From positions 1 to 62,206 of the forward strand of contig NZ_BCSS01000018.1 in the NCBI RefSeq assembly GCF_001570985.1: a DNA stretch of 62,206 nucleotides, written 5' to 3'. Of this stretch, positions 27,437 to 36,379 are shown one piece after another (the stretch's first letter is position 1; each line of letters opens with the position of its first letter). The notes under the pieces were generated by a model. The model ran no database searches. It was not told where the DNA came from and saw nothing but the letters and a program-made list of their open reading frames with translations. Both the position numbers and the translations under genes were made by a program. Source of the DNA: Janibacter limosus NBRC 16128 (GTDB lineage Bacteria; Actinomycetota; Actinomycetes; Actinomycetales; Dermatophilaceae).

Positions 27437-28393
27437 ATGAAGGTGATCGTCCAGATCCCGTGCCTCGACGAGGAGGCGACCCTGCCCCTGGTACTGGCCA
27501 CGATCCCCGAGTCGATCCCCGGGGTCGATGTGATCGAGACCCTCGTCATCGACGACGGCTCCAGCGACCGCACCGCGGAGGTGGCGCGCAAGCTCGGGGT
27601 CACCCACATCATCAGCCACACCAGCCCACGCGGCCTGGCGCGCTCCTTCCGGGACGGGGCCGACTTCGCGCTCGCCCACGGGGCCGACATCCTCGTCAAC
27701 ACCGACGGCGACAACCAGTACCCGCAGGAGCGCATCGGTGACCTCGTGCAGCCGATCCTCGCTGGTGAGGCCGACATCGTCGTCGCCGACCGGCAGACGC
27801 GGACCATCGCGCACTTCTCCCCCTTCAAGCGGCGGATGCAGGCGGTGGGTTCGGCGGTCGTCAACGCGGCTGCGAGCACTGACCTACCGGACGCCGCGAG
27901 CGGGTTCCGCGCCTACTCCGCGGCGTCGTTGATGCGGCTGAACATCGTCACCGAGTTCTCCTACTGCATGGAGACGATCATCCAGGCGGGCCACAAGCGG
28001 ATGTCGATCGTCTCCATCCCCGTGGTCACCAACGAAAAGACGCGCGAGTCGCGGCTCTTCAAGAACATCTGGCAGCACATGGGCAAGTCCGCCTCGGCGA
28101 TCATTCGCTCGTTCATCATGTTCAAGCCGCACGCCTTCTTCGGGCTGGTCGGCACCCTGCTGCTCGTGCTGGGTCTGATCCCCTTCGTCCGCTTCCTCGT
28201 CCTCGTGGCGATGGGAGACGGCGGCGGTCACGTCCAGTCGCTGATCTTTGGAACGGCGCTCCTCGTGGGCGCTCTCTTTTCATATGCGCTGCTGATCATC
28301 GCGGACCTGCAGCGCACCAACAGGGTCCTGATGGAGGAGACGCTGGAGCAGCTGCGGATTGTGCGTTTCGGTGACAGCAGGGAGAAAACATGA
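27437..28393 (+). CDS. polyprenol-phosphate mannosyltransferase-like GT2 with two TM helices
   Basis: A 318-aa GT2 protein. It begins with VIVQIPCLDEEATL, has VIDDGSSDRTAEVA and the metal motif NTDGDNQYP, as in dolichol-phosphate mannose synthases, and ends with two TM helices (about 236-262 and 270-292) of the DPM/GtrB type. It probably moves mannose from GDP-mannose to polyprenyl phosphate. ATG 27437 is preceded by GGAAGG. The next gene, manC, overlaps by four bases, linking donor supply with use. Another hexosyl donor is possible. Confidence 0.82.
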   Translation: MKVIVQIPCLDEEATLPLVLATIPESIPGVDVIETLVIDDGSSDRTAEVARKLGVTHIISHTSPRGLARSFRDGADFALAHGADILVNTDGDNQYPQERIGDLVQPILAGEADIVVADRQTRTIAHFSPFKRRMQAVGSAVVNAAASTDLPDAASGFRAYSAASLMRLNIVTEFSYCMETIIQAGHKRMSIVSIPVVTNEKTRESRLFKNIWQHMGKSASAIIRSFIMFKPHAFFGLVGTLLLVLGLIPFVRFLVLVAMGDGGGHVQSLIFGTALLVGALFSYALLIIADLQRTNRVLMEETLEQLRIVRFGDSREKT

Positions 28394-29481
28394 CGACGAC
28401 ACCTGATCTCGAGCGCTTCTGGGCGGTGGTGCCCGCGGGGGGCGCCGGGACGCGCCTGTGGCCGGTATCGCGGGCGTCCTCGCCCAAGTTCTTGCACGAC
28501 CTGACCGGCAGTGGCCGCACCCTGATCCAGGCCACGGTCGACCGCCTGCGGGTCCTTGCCGGTGAGCGGGTCCTGGTCGTCACCGGGGCCGCGCACGCCG
28601 ATGCGGTCGCTCAGCAGGTGCCGGACCTGCCCGCCGACCTGCTCCTGGCCGAGCCCTCGCCCCGCGACTCCATGGCGGCGATCGGGCTGGCCGCTGCGTT
28701 CCTGGAGCTGCGTGACCCGGACGCGATCATCGGTTCTTTCGCTGCTGACCACGTCATCAGCGACGAGGAGGCCTTCGGTCGGGCGGTCACCGAGGCCGTC
28801 GGCGTCGCCCAGCGCGACGACCTGCTCGTGACGATCGGCATCGAGCCGACCTTCCCGTCCACGGGGTTCGGGTACATCCAGATGGGTCCGCGGCTGCGCG
28901 CTCACCCCACGGCCACGCGCGTGCGCCAGTTCGTCGAGAAGCCCGATGCACGACGGGCCGCCTCGTACCTGGCGACCGGCGAGTTCCGGTGGAACGCCGG
29001 CATGTTCGTCGTGGGTGCCGCCACCCTGCTGGACCTGCTGGGGCGGTGGCACCCCGAGCTGGCCGCCGGCCTGCGTGAGATCGCCGCGGACCCCTCGCTC
29101 CTGGAGCAGCGCTGGGACGCGCTCGAAAAGATCGCGATCGACCACGCGGTGGCCGAGCCGGCCGCGGACGAGGGACTCGTCGCGGTCGTGCCCGGTGACT
29201 TCGACTGGGACGACGTGGGTGACTTCAAGTCCTTGTCCGGGCTGCTGCCCAAGGGGGAGGGCTCGATGACCGTCGTGGGCGACCCCGCGCAGGTGCAGGC
29301 CGTCGACTCCGGCGGTCTCGTGGTCTCCGAGTCGGGACGGATGGTTGCCATCGTGGGCCTCGAGGACGTCGTCGTCGTCGAGACCTCCGACGCGCTCCTG
29401 GTCGCCAGCCGCGAGCGGGCCCAGGACGTCAAGCTCGTCGTCGAGGCCCTCAAGGCGGCCGGTCGCACCGACCTGGTGTGA
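28390..29481 (+). CDS. manC: mannose-1-phosphate guanylyltransferase
   Basis: A 363-aa enzyme making GDP-mannose from mannose-1-phosphate and GTP. The pyrophosphorylase signature VPAGGAGTRLWPVSR is at the N-terminus, followed by FAADHVI, FGYIQMG, VRQFVEKPDA, RWNAGMFV and the C-terminal FDWDDVGDF. There is no C-terminal phosphomannose isomerase domain. Its start overlaps the GT2 gene (ATGA). It would feed the DPM-like protein and MgtA; a phosphomannomutase homologue lies at 41-43 kb. Confidence 0.93.
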   Translation: MTTTPDLERFWAVVPAGGAGTRLWPVSRASSPKFLHDLTGSGRTLIQATVDRLRVLAGERVLVVTGAAHADAVAQQVPDLPADLLLAEPSPRDSMAAIGLAAAFLELRDPDAIIGSFAADHVISDEEAFGRAVTEAVGVAQRDDLLVTIGIEPTFPSTGFGYIQMGPRLRAHPTATRVRQFVEKPDARRAASYLATGEFRWNAGMFVVGAATLLDLLGRWHPELAAGLREIAADPSLLEQRWDALEKIAIDHAVAEPAADEGLVAVVPGDFDWDDVGDFKSLSGLLPKGEGSMTVVGDPAQVQAVDSGGLVVSESGRMVAIVGLEDVVVVETSDALLVASRERAQDVKLVVEALKAAGRTDLV

Positions 29482-29548
29482 CCGTGTCGGTTCATCCGGT
29501 GGTCACGTCCCCGTCGCGACGTCCGGACCTCGGTAGAGTCGCCACGCC

Positions 29549-30745
29549 ATGACTGCTCCCCTCGCCCCGACGCTGCTGCGCGTCATCGACGGTCTCGTCC
29601 CCGAGCTCATCGACTTCCGTCGGGACCTGCACGCGCACCCCGAGCTCTCCTTCCAGGAGCACCGCACGACGGCCCGCTTGCGTGAGCGCCTCGAGGCCGC
29701 AGGGCTGCACCCGAGGTCGGTCAGCGAGACCGGTCTCGTCGTCGACCTGGGCGCCGCCGAGCCGCGCCGCCGGGTCGCCCTGCGGGGAGACATCGACGCG
29801 CTGCCGGTGCGCGAGCGCACCGGGCTTGACTGGAGCTCGACCACCGACGGCATCTGCCATGCCTGCGGTCACGACGTGCACGCCACCGTCCTCCTCGGCG
29901 CCGGGCTGGCCCTCGCCGAGGTGGCCGACGAGCTGGCCGCGCGCCACGTCGGTGTGCGGCTGATCTTCCAGCCCGCAGAGGAGCAGATGCCCGGCGGTGC
30001 CCTGAAGTTCGTCCAGTCGGGCGTGATGTCGGGCGTCGACACGGCCTATGCCGTCCACTGCGACCCCTCCCTCGACGTCGGGGAGATCGGTCTGCGTGAG
30101 GGGCCGCTCACGGCGGCAGCTGATCAGGTGACCGTCACCCTTCGCGGTCGCGGCGGGCACACCTCTCGCCCCTTCCTCACCGAGGACCTGACCTACGCGC
30201 TGGCCAAGGTCATCACCGACGTCCCGGCCGTGCTGAGCCGACGGGTCGACCCTCGGGCCGGGCTCGTCGTCGTGTGGGGGCGGGTCTCGGCCGGCGAGGC
30301 GATCAACGTCATCCCGTCCGTCGGTGTCGCCCAGGGGACCCTGCGGATGCTCGACGTCAGCGTCTGGGAGACGATCGGCCCGCTCCTGCACGAGGTCGTC
30401 GAGGACGTCGTCAAGCCCTACGGTGTCGCGGCGACGATCGACCACGTGCGCGGTGTGCCGCCGGTCGTCAACGACTCGGCCGCGGTCGCGGCACTTGGCC
30501 GGGCCACGATGGCTGCCGGTCTGCGGCCGGTCCCGACGCCGCACAGCCTCGGCGGCGAAGACTTCGCGTGGATGCTCCATGAGGCCGAGGGAGCCATGGC
30601 CCGTCTGGGCACGCGCACCCACGGGGGGCGCAGCTTCGATCTCCACCAGGGCGACCTCGTCGTCGACGAGGGCGCCGTGCGCAACGGCACCGCCCTGCTG
30701 AGCCTCGCTGCCGCGGGGGAGTGGACCCGCGTCGAGAGCGACTGA
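29549..30745 (+). CDS. M20 family metallo-amidohydrolase
   Basis: A 398-aa M20D peptidase/amidohydrolase related to hippurate hydrolase, IAA-amino acid hydrolase and mycobacterial AmiA/AmiB. Visible: FRRDLHAHPELSFQE, RGDIDALPV, CHACGHDVHATVLLGA, FQPAEEQMPGGA (catalytic Glu pair) and SLGGEDFAWML. TAGAGT lies nine bases before the ATG, suggesting a nearly leaderless mRNA. In M. tuberculosis amiA1/amiB1 also neighbour punA and lpdA, so the link to nucleoside salvage is conserved although the substrate is not known. Confidence 0.88.
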   Translation: MTAPLAPTLLRVIDGLVPELIDFRRDLHAHPELSFQEHRTTARLRERLEAAGLHPRSVSETGLVVDLGAAEPRRRVALRGDIDALPVRERTGLDWSSTTDGICHACGHDVHATVLLGAGLALAEVADELAARHVGVRLIFQPAEEQMPGGALKFVQSGVMSGVDTAYAVHCDPSLDVGEIGLREGPLTAAADQVTVTLRGRGGHTSRPFLTEDLTYALAKVITDVPAVLSRRVDPRAGLVVVWGRVSAGEAINVIPSVGVAQGTLRMLDVSVWETIGPLLHEVVEDVVKPYGVAATIDHVRGVPPVVNDSAAVAALGRATMAAGLRPVPTPHSLGGEDFAWMLHEAEGAMARLGTRTHGGRSFDLHQGDLVVDEGAVRNGTALLSLAAAGEWTRVESD

Positions 30746-30905
30746 TCGACGCGGGAGGGTTAACCCTCCCGGGGCCCTGGACGGTCGCGGTCTCATAACA
30801 GTTGGTCCCATCCATCCCATTGCCTCGGGTGTGGTGACTACCGCGACGTAACATCCCCGGATGGCACATGCGTGCCGATCTACCCCTGTTGAGAAGGAGA
30901 GCGCC

Positions 30906-31940
30906 TTGCGCCACACCGTGAAGGCCGCATCGATCATGTCCGTGGCCGCCTTGGCCCTCACCGCGTGCGGTGGCAGCGACTCCGGTGGCGACGCCACCTC
31001 GGGCGAGGGCGGCAGCGACGTCAAGGCCTGCCTCGCCTACGACGTGGGCGGCCGTGGCGACCAGTCGTTCAACGACTCCGCGGCCAAGGGCCTGGACCAG
31101 GCCAAGGACGAGCTCGGGGTCGAGATCGAGGAGGTCGAGGCCAGCCAGGGCGAAAATGACGCGGCTCGCGAGGACCGCCTCAACCAGCTCGTCGACGCCG
31201 GCTGCACCAACATCGTCGGTGTCGGCTTCATCTATGCCAAGGCCATCGGTGCCGCGGCCAAGGACAACCCGGACGTCTCCTTCGCGATCGTCGATGACGC
31301 GTCCGCCGACTCGACCGGCGACAACGTCGCCCAGCTCGTCTTCGCCGAGAACGAGGGCTCCTTCCTCGTCGGTGCGGCGGCGGCGCTGAAGTCCAAGAGC
31401 GGCAAGGTTGGCTTCATCGGTGGCATGGACGTGCCGCTGATCAACAAGTTCGACGCAGGCTTCAAGGCCGGCGCCAAGGCGGTCGACCCCAAGATCGAGA
31501 TCCAGACCAAGTACCTAGCCGAGGACGGTTCCGGCTTCGCCGACCCGGCGAAGGGCAAGACGGCCGCCGAGGGCATGTACGACAAGGGCGCGGACGTCAT
31601 CTACCACGCGGCCGGTGGCTCCGGTGCGGGTGTCTTCGAGGCCGCCAAGGCCAACAAGAAGATGGCCATCGGTGTCGACTCCGACCAGGCCAAGACCGCG
31701 GAGAAGGACGTCCAGGACGTCATCATCACCTCGATGGTCAAGAACGTGAATGTCGCGGTCTTCGACTACATCAAGGCCTCCGTCGACGGCAAGCAGATGT
31801 CCGGTCCGCAGGAGTTCGACCTCAAGGACGGCGGCGTCACCTACACGACGACCGGCGGCAAGATCGACGACATCACCGACAAGCTCGACGACTACAAGCA
31901 GCAGATCATCGACGGGAAGATCACCGTTCCCGCGAAGTGA
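30906..31940 (+). CDS. BMP-family nucleoside-binding lipoprotein
   Basis: A 344-aa substrate-binding lipoprotein of a nucleoside ABC importer. Signal peptide with lipobox LTACGG, then the BMP/PnrA fold: AYDVGGRGDQSFNDSAAKG, GVGFIYAKAI, VAQLVFAENEGSFLVGAAAA, VGFIGGMDVPLI and YHAAGGSGAGVFEAA. The TTG at 30906 is favoured by AAGGAG six bases upstream; the earlier in-frame ATG lacks a site and would spoil the signal peptide. It is separated from the transporter genes by a strong hairpin. Confidence 0.92.
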   Translation: MRHTVKAASIMSVAALALTACGGSDSGGDATSGEGGSDVKACLAYDVGGRGDQSFNDSAAKGLDQAKDELGVEIEEVEASQGENDAAREDRLNQLVDAGCTNIVGVGFIYAKAIGAAAKDNPDVSFAIVDDASADSTGDNVAQLVFAENEGSFLVGAAAALKSKSGKVGFIGGMDVPLINKFDAGFKAGAKAVDPKIEIQTKYLAEDGSGFADPAKGKTAAEGMYDKGADVIYHAAGGSGAGVFEAAKANKKMAIGVDSDQAKTAEKDVQDVIITSMVKNVNVAVFDYIKASVDGKQMSGPQEFDLKDGGVTYTTTGGKIDDITDKLDDYKQQIIDGKITVPAK

Positions 31941-31954
31941 CGCTGACGGGCAGT

Positions 31955-31995
31955 CCGGGGCCCGATCACACGCCAAGCGTGTGATCGGGCCCCGG
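31955..31995 (+). terminator. hairpin between the binding protein and transporter genes
   Basis: A 19-bp perfect stem (31955-31973 with 31977-31995), loop CAA, without a T-run. It lies inside an otherwise continuous operon, between the lipoprotein and the ATPase gene, and probably lets most transcripts end after the binding protein or protects their 3' ends. Confidence 0.8.
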
Positions 31996-32057
31996 CCCGT
32001 CCACGGGCGCTACCCTTCGCCTGCGCAACCATGTCGCTGATGCACCACGGAGGCACC

Positions 32058-33608
32058 ATGAGCACGACCGTCACAGACCCCCCTTCGGCAGCCGGCAACG
32101 CCACCGATCTGGCCGTCGAGGTCGAGGGGATCACCAAGCGATTCCCCGGCGTCATTGCCAACCAGGACGTCACCTTCGAGGTGACTCGGGGGACGGTCCA
32201 CGCGATCGTGGGTGAAAACGGTGCGGGCAAGTCGACCTTGATGAAGATGCTCTACGGGGTGCAGCGTCCCGACGAGGGCACCATCCGGATCAACGGCGAG
32301 AGCGTCTCCCTGCACAGCCCCGCGGACGCGATCAAGCACGGCGTCGGCATGGTCTTCCAGCACTTCATGCTCGCCGACAACCTCACGGTCACCGAAAACG
32401 TCGTCCTCGGGGCGGAAAAGCTGCACGGCATCGGCGCGGGTGCACGTGCCGAGATCACCCGCATCTCCGACGAGTACGGCCTCGGGATCGACCCGCGTGA
32501 CCTCGTCGCCGACCTGGGCGTCGGCGCGCGGCAGCGGGTGGAGATCCTCAAGGTGCTCTACCGCGGCGCCCGCACGATCATCCTCGACGAGCCCACCGCG
32601 GTGCTCGTCCCGCAGGAGGTCGACGAGCTCTTCGGCAACCTGCGCGAGCTCAAGCGTGAGGGCATAACCGTCCTGTTCATCTCCCACAAGCTCGACGAGG
32701 TCCTGTCGGTCGCCGACCGGGTCACCGTCATCCGCCGGGGGATGACCATCGACACCGTCCTGCCCCAGGACGTCACCTCGCGGCAGCTCGCCGAGCTCAT
32801 GGTGGGCTCGGAGCTGCCGACGCCGCAGACCGAGGAGTCCACGGTCACCGACCGGGTCGTGCTCTCGGTCGCCGACGTGACCCTCGCCGGCGCCGGACGC
32901 AATGCGCTCGAGGACATCACCCTGGACCTGCACGCCGGTGAGGTCGTCGGCATCGCGGGTGTCGAGGGCAACGGCCAGGCCGAGCTCGTCGAGGTCATCA
33001 TGGGCATGCGTGAGCCCGTCCACGGACGGATCGAGCTCGAGGGCACCGACATCTCCGACTGGGACGTGCGCCGCATCCGCGAGGCGGGCGTCGGCTACAT
33101 CCCCGAGGACCGGCACAGGCAGGGCCTGCTGCTGGACTCGCCCCTCTGGGAAAACCGGATGCTCGGCCACCAGACACAGGAGCCGGCATCCAAGAGCGGC
33201 ATCCTCACCAACGCCGCTGCGCGGACCGACACCGAGCGGATCGTGCGTGAGTACGACGTGCGGACGCCCAGCATCCACGTCACCGTGGGGTCCTTGTCCG
33301 GTGGCAACCAGCAAAAGCTGATCATCGGCCGCGAGATGAGCCACGCTCCCAAGGTGCTGGTCGCCTCGCACCCGACACGTGGCGTCGACGTCGGCGCCCA
33401 GGCAGCGATCTGGGACCTCATCCGTGACGCGCGCAGGGAAGGCCTGGCGGTCCTGCTCATCAGCGCCGACCTCGAGGAGCTCATCGGGCTCTCGGACACC
33501 ATCAAGGTCATCCTGCGTGGCCGCATCACCGGGGAGTTCGACCCTGACGTGGTCACGAGCCAAGAGCTGGGTAGCGCCATGACCGGCGCCGGGAAGGACG
33601 CCTCATGA
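32058..33608 (+). CDS. nucleoside ABC importer ATPase, two NBDs
   Basis: A 516-aa tandem ATPase as found with BMP proteins. NBD1: Walker A GENGAGKST, signature-like LGVGARQRVE, Walker B IILDEPTAVL. NBD2: degenerate Walker A GVEGNGQAE, signature LSGGNQQK, and VLVASHPTRGVD in place of a classical Walker B, a known asymmetry in this family. The ATG at 32058 follows GGAGG by six bases; the ATG 27 bases upstream is less likely. Overlaps the first permease by four bases. Confidence 0.94.
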   Translation: MSTTVTDPPSAAGNATDLAVEVEGITKRFPGVIANQDVTFEVTRGTVHAIVGENGAGKSTLMKMLYGVQRPDEGTIRINGESVSLHSPADAIKHGVGMVFQHFMLADNLTVTENVVLGAEKLHGIGAGARAEITRISDEYGLGIDPRDLVADLGVGARQRVEILKVLYRGARTIILDEPTAVLVPQEVDELFGNLRELKREGITVLFISHKLDEVLSVADRVTVIRRGMTIDTVLPQDVTSRQLAELMVGSELPTPQTEESTVTDRVVLSVADVTLAGAGRNALEDITLDLHAGEVVGIAGVEGNGQAELVEVIMGMREPVHGRIELEGTDISDWDVRRIREAGVGYIPEDRHRQGLLLDSPLWENRMLGHQTQEPASKSGILTNAAARTDTERIVREYDVRTPSIHVTVGSLSGGNQQKLIIGREMSHAPKVLVASHPTRGVDVGAQAAIWDLIRDARREGLAVLLISADLEELIGLSDTIKVILRGRITGEFDPDVVTSQELGSAMTGAGKDAS

Positions 33609-34705
33609 AGTTCAGTCCGCGCCGACTGGTGCTGACCCTGGCGGCCCCGGTGCTCGCCGTGGTCGTCGCCTTCGTCATCACCTCCCTCGTCCTCATGGCC
33701 GTCGGTGACCCGGTGGGCAAGGTGTGGTCCACGCTCTTGTCGGAGCCGCGCCCGCGCACGTTGGTCAACATCTTCAACAGCGCCATCACGTACTACATCG
33801 CTGCCGTCGCCGTCGCGATCGGCTTCAAGATGAAGCTGTTCAACATCGGTGTCGACGGTCAGTACCGCATCGCCGCCTTCGCGGCGGCGCTCGTCGCCGG
33901 TCAGGGCTGGCTCCCCGGTGGGCTCAACATCGTCCTGGCCATGCTGGTCGCCATGCTCGTCGGTGGGTTCTGGGCAGGTATCGCCGGCTGGCTCAAGGTC
34001 ACCCGCGGCGTCTCCGAGGTCATCTCGACGATCATGCTCAACACGATCTCCGCCGGTCTCGTCGGCTGGGGACTGCGCACCTGGGGCACCCGGGCCGAGG
34101 GCAGCAACACCCGCAACACCACGCAGATCCCGGAGTCGAGCCAGCTCGACGGACTGGCACTCGTCGCGGACGCCCCCAACCGGGTCTACACGCTCGTGAT
34201 CCTCGCGATCCTCGTCGGCATCGTCTACTGGTTCATCATCAACCGCACCCGCTTCGGCTTCGACGTGCGGGCCACCGGTGAGTCCGAGTCGGCCGCCGTC
34301 GCCAGTGGCGTCAAGGTCCCGCGCATGGTGCTCATTGCGATGATCGCCTCCGGCGCCGTCGCCGGCCTGATCAGCATGCCGGCCTTCTTCGGGGCCGACC
34401 ACAGCTACGGCCTCAACTTCCAGGAGGGCGTCGGCTTCATCGGGATCGGCATCGCGCTCCTCGGCCGCAACCACCCCGTCGGCATCGCCTTCGCTGCCGT
34501 GCTGTGGTCCTGGCTGGAGAAGGCGAGCGATGGCCTGCAGCTGCAGGCCGGTGTCTCCCCGGCACTCGTCTACATCATCCAGGGTGTCATCCTCCTGGCG
34601 GTCGTCATCGCCTACGAGGTCGTCGCCCGCTTCGAGCGGCGGCTGGAGCAGAAGCAGGTCACCCGCCAGCTCGACACCGCCACCCCCGAAGGAGCCTCGG
34701 CATGA
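33605..34705 (+). CDS. nucleoside ABC importer permease 1
   Basis: A 366-aa permease (BPD_transp_2 type) with about ten TM helices. Characteristic stretches are FKMKLFNIGVDGQYRIAAF, GVSEVISTIMLNTIS and GVGFIGIGIALLGRNHPVGIA (given in part). It has the long extracytoplasmic loop near residues 155-190 usual in the first permease of these transporters. It overlaps the ATPase and the second permease by four bases each. Confidence 0.93.
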   Translation: MKFSPRRLVLTLAAPVLAVVVAFVITSLVLMAVGDPVGKVWSTLLSEPRPRTLVNIFNSAITYYIAAVAVAIGFKMKLFNIGVDGQYRIAAFAAALVAGQGWLPGGLNIVLAMLVAMLVGGFWAGIAGWLKVTRGVSEVISTIMLNTISAGLVGWGLRTWGTRAEGSNTRNTTQIPESSQLDGLALVADAPNRVYTLVILAILVGIVYWFIINRTRFGFDVRATGESESAAVASGVKVPRMVLIAMIASGAVAGLISMPAFFGADHSYGLNFQEGVGFIGIGIALLGRNHPVGIAFAAVLWSWLEKASDGLQLQAGVSPALVYIIQGVILLAVVIAYEVVARFERRLEQKQVTRQLDTATPEGASA

Positions 34706-35964
34706 CCCTCAGCGTCGGCACCGAGATCGAGACCGCCCCGCAGCGGCCCACTCGACGCATCCCGTTCTGGGCGTGGCCGCTGGGCCTCGCGGCCCTGCTC
34801 GTCGTCCTGTCGATCATCCGGATGATCACCGGCCAGAGCGACATCTCCTCCTCCGGCACGCTCGGTGCCGCGCTCGCCTGGGCCATGCCCCTGGCGCTCG
34901 CGGGCCTCGGCGGCCTGTGGTCGGAGCGCGCCGGCGTCATCAACATCGGCCTCGAGGGGATGATGATCCTCGGCACCTGGGGCGCAGCCTTCGGCGCCAT
35001 CCACGGGGGTCCGTGGATGGGTGTCCTCGGCGCCGTCCTCTGCGGCGCGATCGGTGGACTGGTGCACGCCCTGGCGACGGTGACCTTCGGCGTCGACCAC
35101 ATCGTCTCCGGTGTGGCCCTCAACATCGTGGCCCTCGGCGTCGCGAGCTACCTCGCAGCCCGGTTCTTCGGTGAGCTCAAGGGCGGCAGCGATGTCCAGT
35201 CGCCGCCCCTCCCTTCGCTCCCTCGCGTCGGGATCCCCGGCCTGTCGGAGCCGCTGGGGAGCGTGGAGGACAAGGGCTGGTTCTTCGTCTCCGAGCTGGC
35301 CGCAATGCTGCGCGCGGCGACCACCAACCTGTCCCTGCTGACCGTCATCGCGCTGCTCCTGCTCGTCGTGACGTGGTGGCTGCTGTGGCGCACCCCCTTC
35401 GGCCTGCGTGTGCGCTCCTGCGGTGAGTCGCCGGTCGCCGCGGAGACCCTGGGCATCAACGTCTACCTGTACAAGTACATCGCCGTCACCGCGTCCGGCG
35501 GTCTCGCCGGCCTGGGCGGTGGCTTCCTCGCGATGGTCGCCTCCAATGCCTACCGCGAGGACCAGACGGGTGGGCGAGGCTACATCGGTCTCGCGGCCAT
35601 GATCTTCGGCAACTGGCGGCCCGGTGGCGTGCTCATGGGCTCGGGTCTCTTCGGCTACATGGACGCCCTCCAGCTGCGCGGCGGAGGCTCGGCCCTGCAC
35701 GCGATGCTCCTCTTCATCGGCATCCTGCTGCTGGCCATCGGGGTCTGGCAGATCGTGCGTCGACAGGCCCACGTCCAGGGCACGATCGCGATCGTCGTCG
35801 GCATCGCCGTCGTGGTCCTGTGGCTCATCAGCGACAGCATCCCGGGCGAGGTGACCCGCTTCGCCCCGCACCTGACGACATTGCTCGTCCTGGCCTTCGC
35901 CAGCCAACGCCTGCGCATGCCGGCGGCCAACGGCAAGGTCTATCGCCGGGGAGAGGGCCACTGA
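34702..35964 (+). CDS. nucleoside ABC importer permease 2
   Basis: A 420-aa permease of the same family: GLWSERAGVINIGLEGMMI, GVDHIVSGVALNI, SCGESPVAAETLGINVY, GLGGGFLAMVA and GGRGYIGLAAMIFGNWRPGG. ATG 34702 overlaps the stop of permease 1; longer frame starts inside permease 1 are rejected. It ends one base before the cdd start, tying nucleoside import to deamination. Confidence 0.93.
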   Translation: MTLSVGTEIETAPQRPTRRIPFWAWPLGLAALLVVLSIIRMITGQSDISSSGTLGAALAWAMPLALAGLGGLWSERAGVINIGLEGMMILGTWGAAFGAIHGGPWMGVLGAVLCGAIGGLVHALATVTFGVDHIVSGVALNIVALGVASYLAARFFGELKGGSDVQSPPLPSLPRVGIPGLSEPLGSVEDKGWFFVSELAAMLRAATTNLSLLTVIALLLLVVTWWLLWRTPFGLRVRSCGESPVAAETLGINVYLYKYIAVTASGGLAGLGGGFLAMVASNAYREDQTGGRGYIGLAAMIFGNWRPGGVLMGSGLFGYMDALQLRGGGSALHAMLLFIGILLLAIGVWQIVRRQAHVQGTIAIVVGIAVVVLWLISDSIPGEVTRFAPHLTTLLVLAFASQRLRMPAANGKVYRRGEGH

Positions 35965-35965
35965 C

Positions 35966-36379
35966 GTGGGGCCCACCCTGACGCCGGAGGACTGGGAGCG
36001 GCTGCGCACGACCGCGGTCGAGGCGATGGAGCAGGCCTACGCGCCGTACTCCAACTTCCCGGTCGGGGTCGCTGGTCTGGCGGACGACGGACGGCTGCTC
36101 AGCGGCTGCAATGTCGAGAACGCGTCCTATGCCGTCGGCCTGTGCGCCGAGTGCGGGCTCATCAGCGATCTCGTGCGGACCGGAGGTGGCCGCCTCGTCG
36201 CGGTCTGGTGCGTCGACTCGCGGGGGGAGACGCTCATGCCCTGCGGGCGCTGCCGCCAGATCCTCTGGGAGCACGGGGGCGCGCCCTGCCGCATCCAGAC
36301 ACCGGAGGGCGAGCGGTCGCTCGCCGAGATCCTGCCGCAAGCCTTCGGCGCGGACGACCTGACCAAGGGAGCACGATGA
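35966..36379 (+). CDS. cdd: cytidine deaminase
   Basis: A 137-aa zinc deaminase converting (deoxy)cytidine to (deoxy)uridine. Zinc and catalytic motifs: CNVENASYAVGLCAECG (Cys and Glu of the H/C-A-E type, here C-A-E) and PCGRCRQILWE. GTG at 35966 lies one base after permease 2; its stop overlaps deoA by four bases. Small homotetrameric form by length. Confidence 0.95.
   Translation: MGPTLTPEDWERLRTTAVEAMEQAYAPYSNFPVGVAGLADDGRLLSGCNVENASYAVGLCAECGLISDLVRTGGGRLVAVWCVDSRGETLMPCGRCRQILWEHGGAPCRIQTPEGERSLAEILPQAFGADDLTKGAR

Noticed and set aside
30746-30905. Purine or nucleoside riboswitch before the BMP lipoprotein
   Set aside because: The 160-bp leader has no purine or other aptamer consensus that I recognise.
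32010-36009. Long minus-strand frames opposite the nucleoside importer operon
   Set aside because: Low-complexity, charged translations antisense to well-conserved transporter genes.
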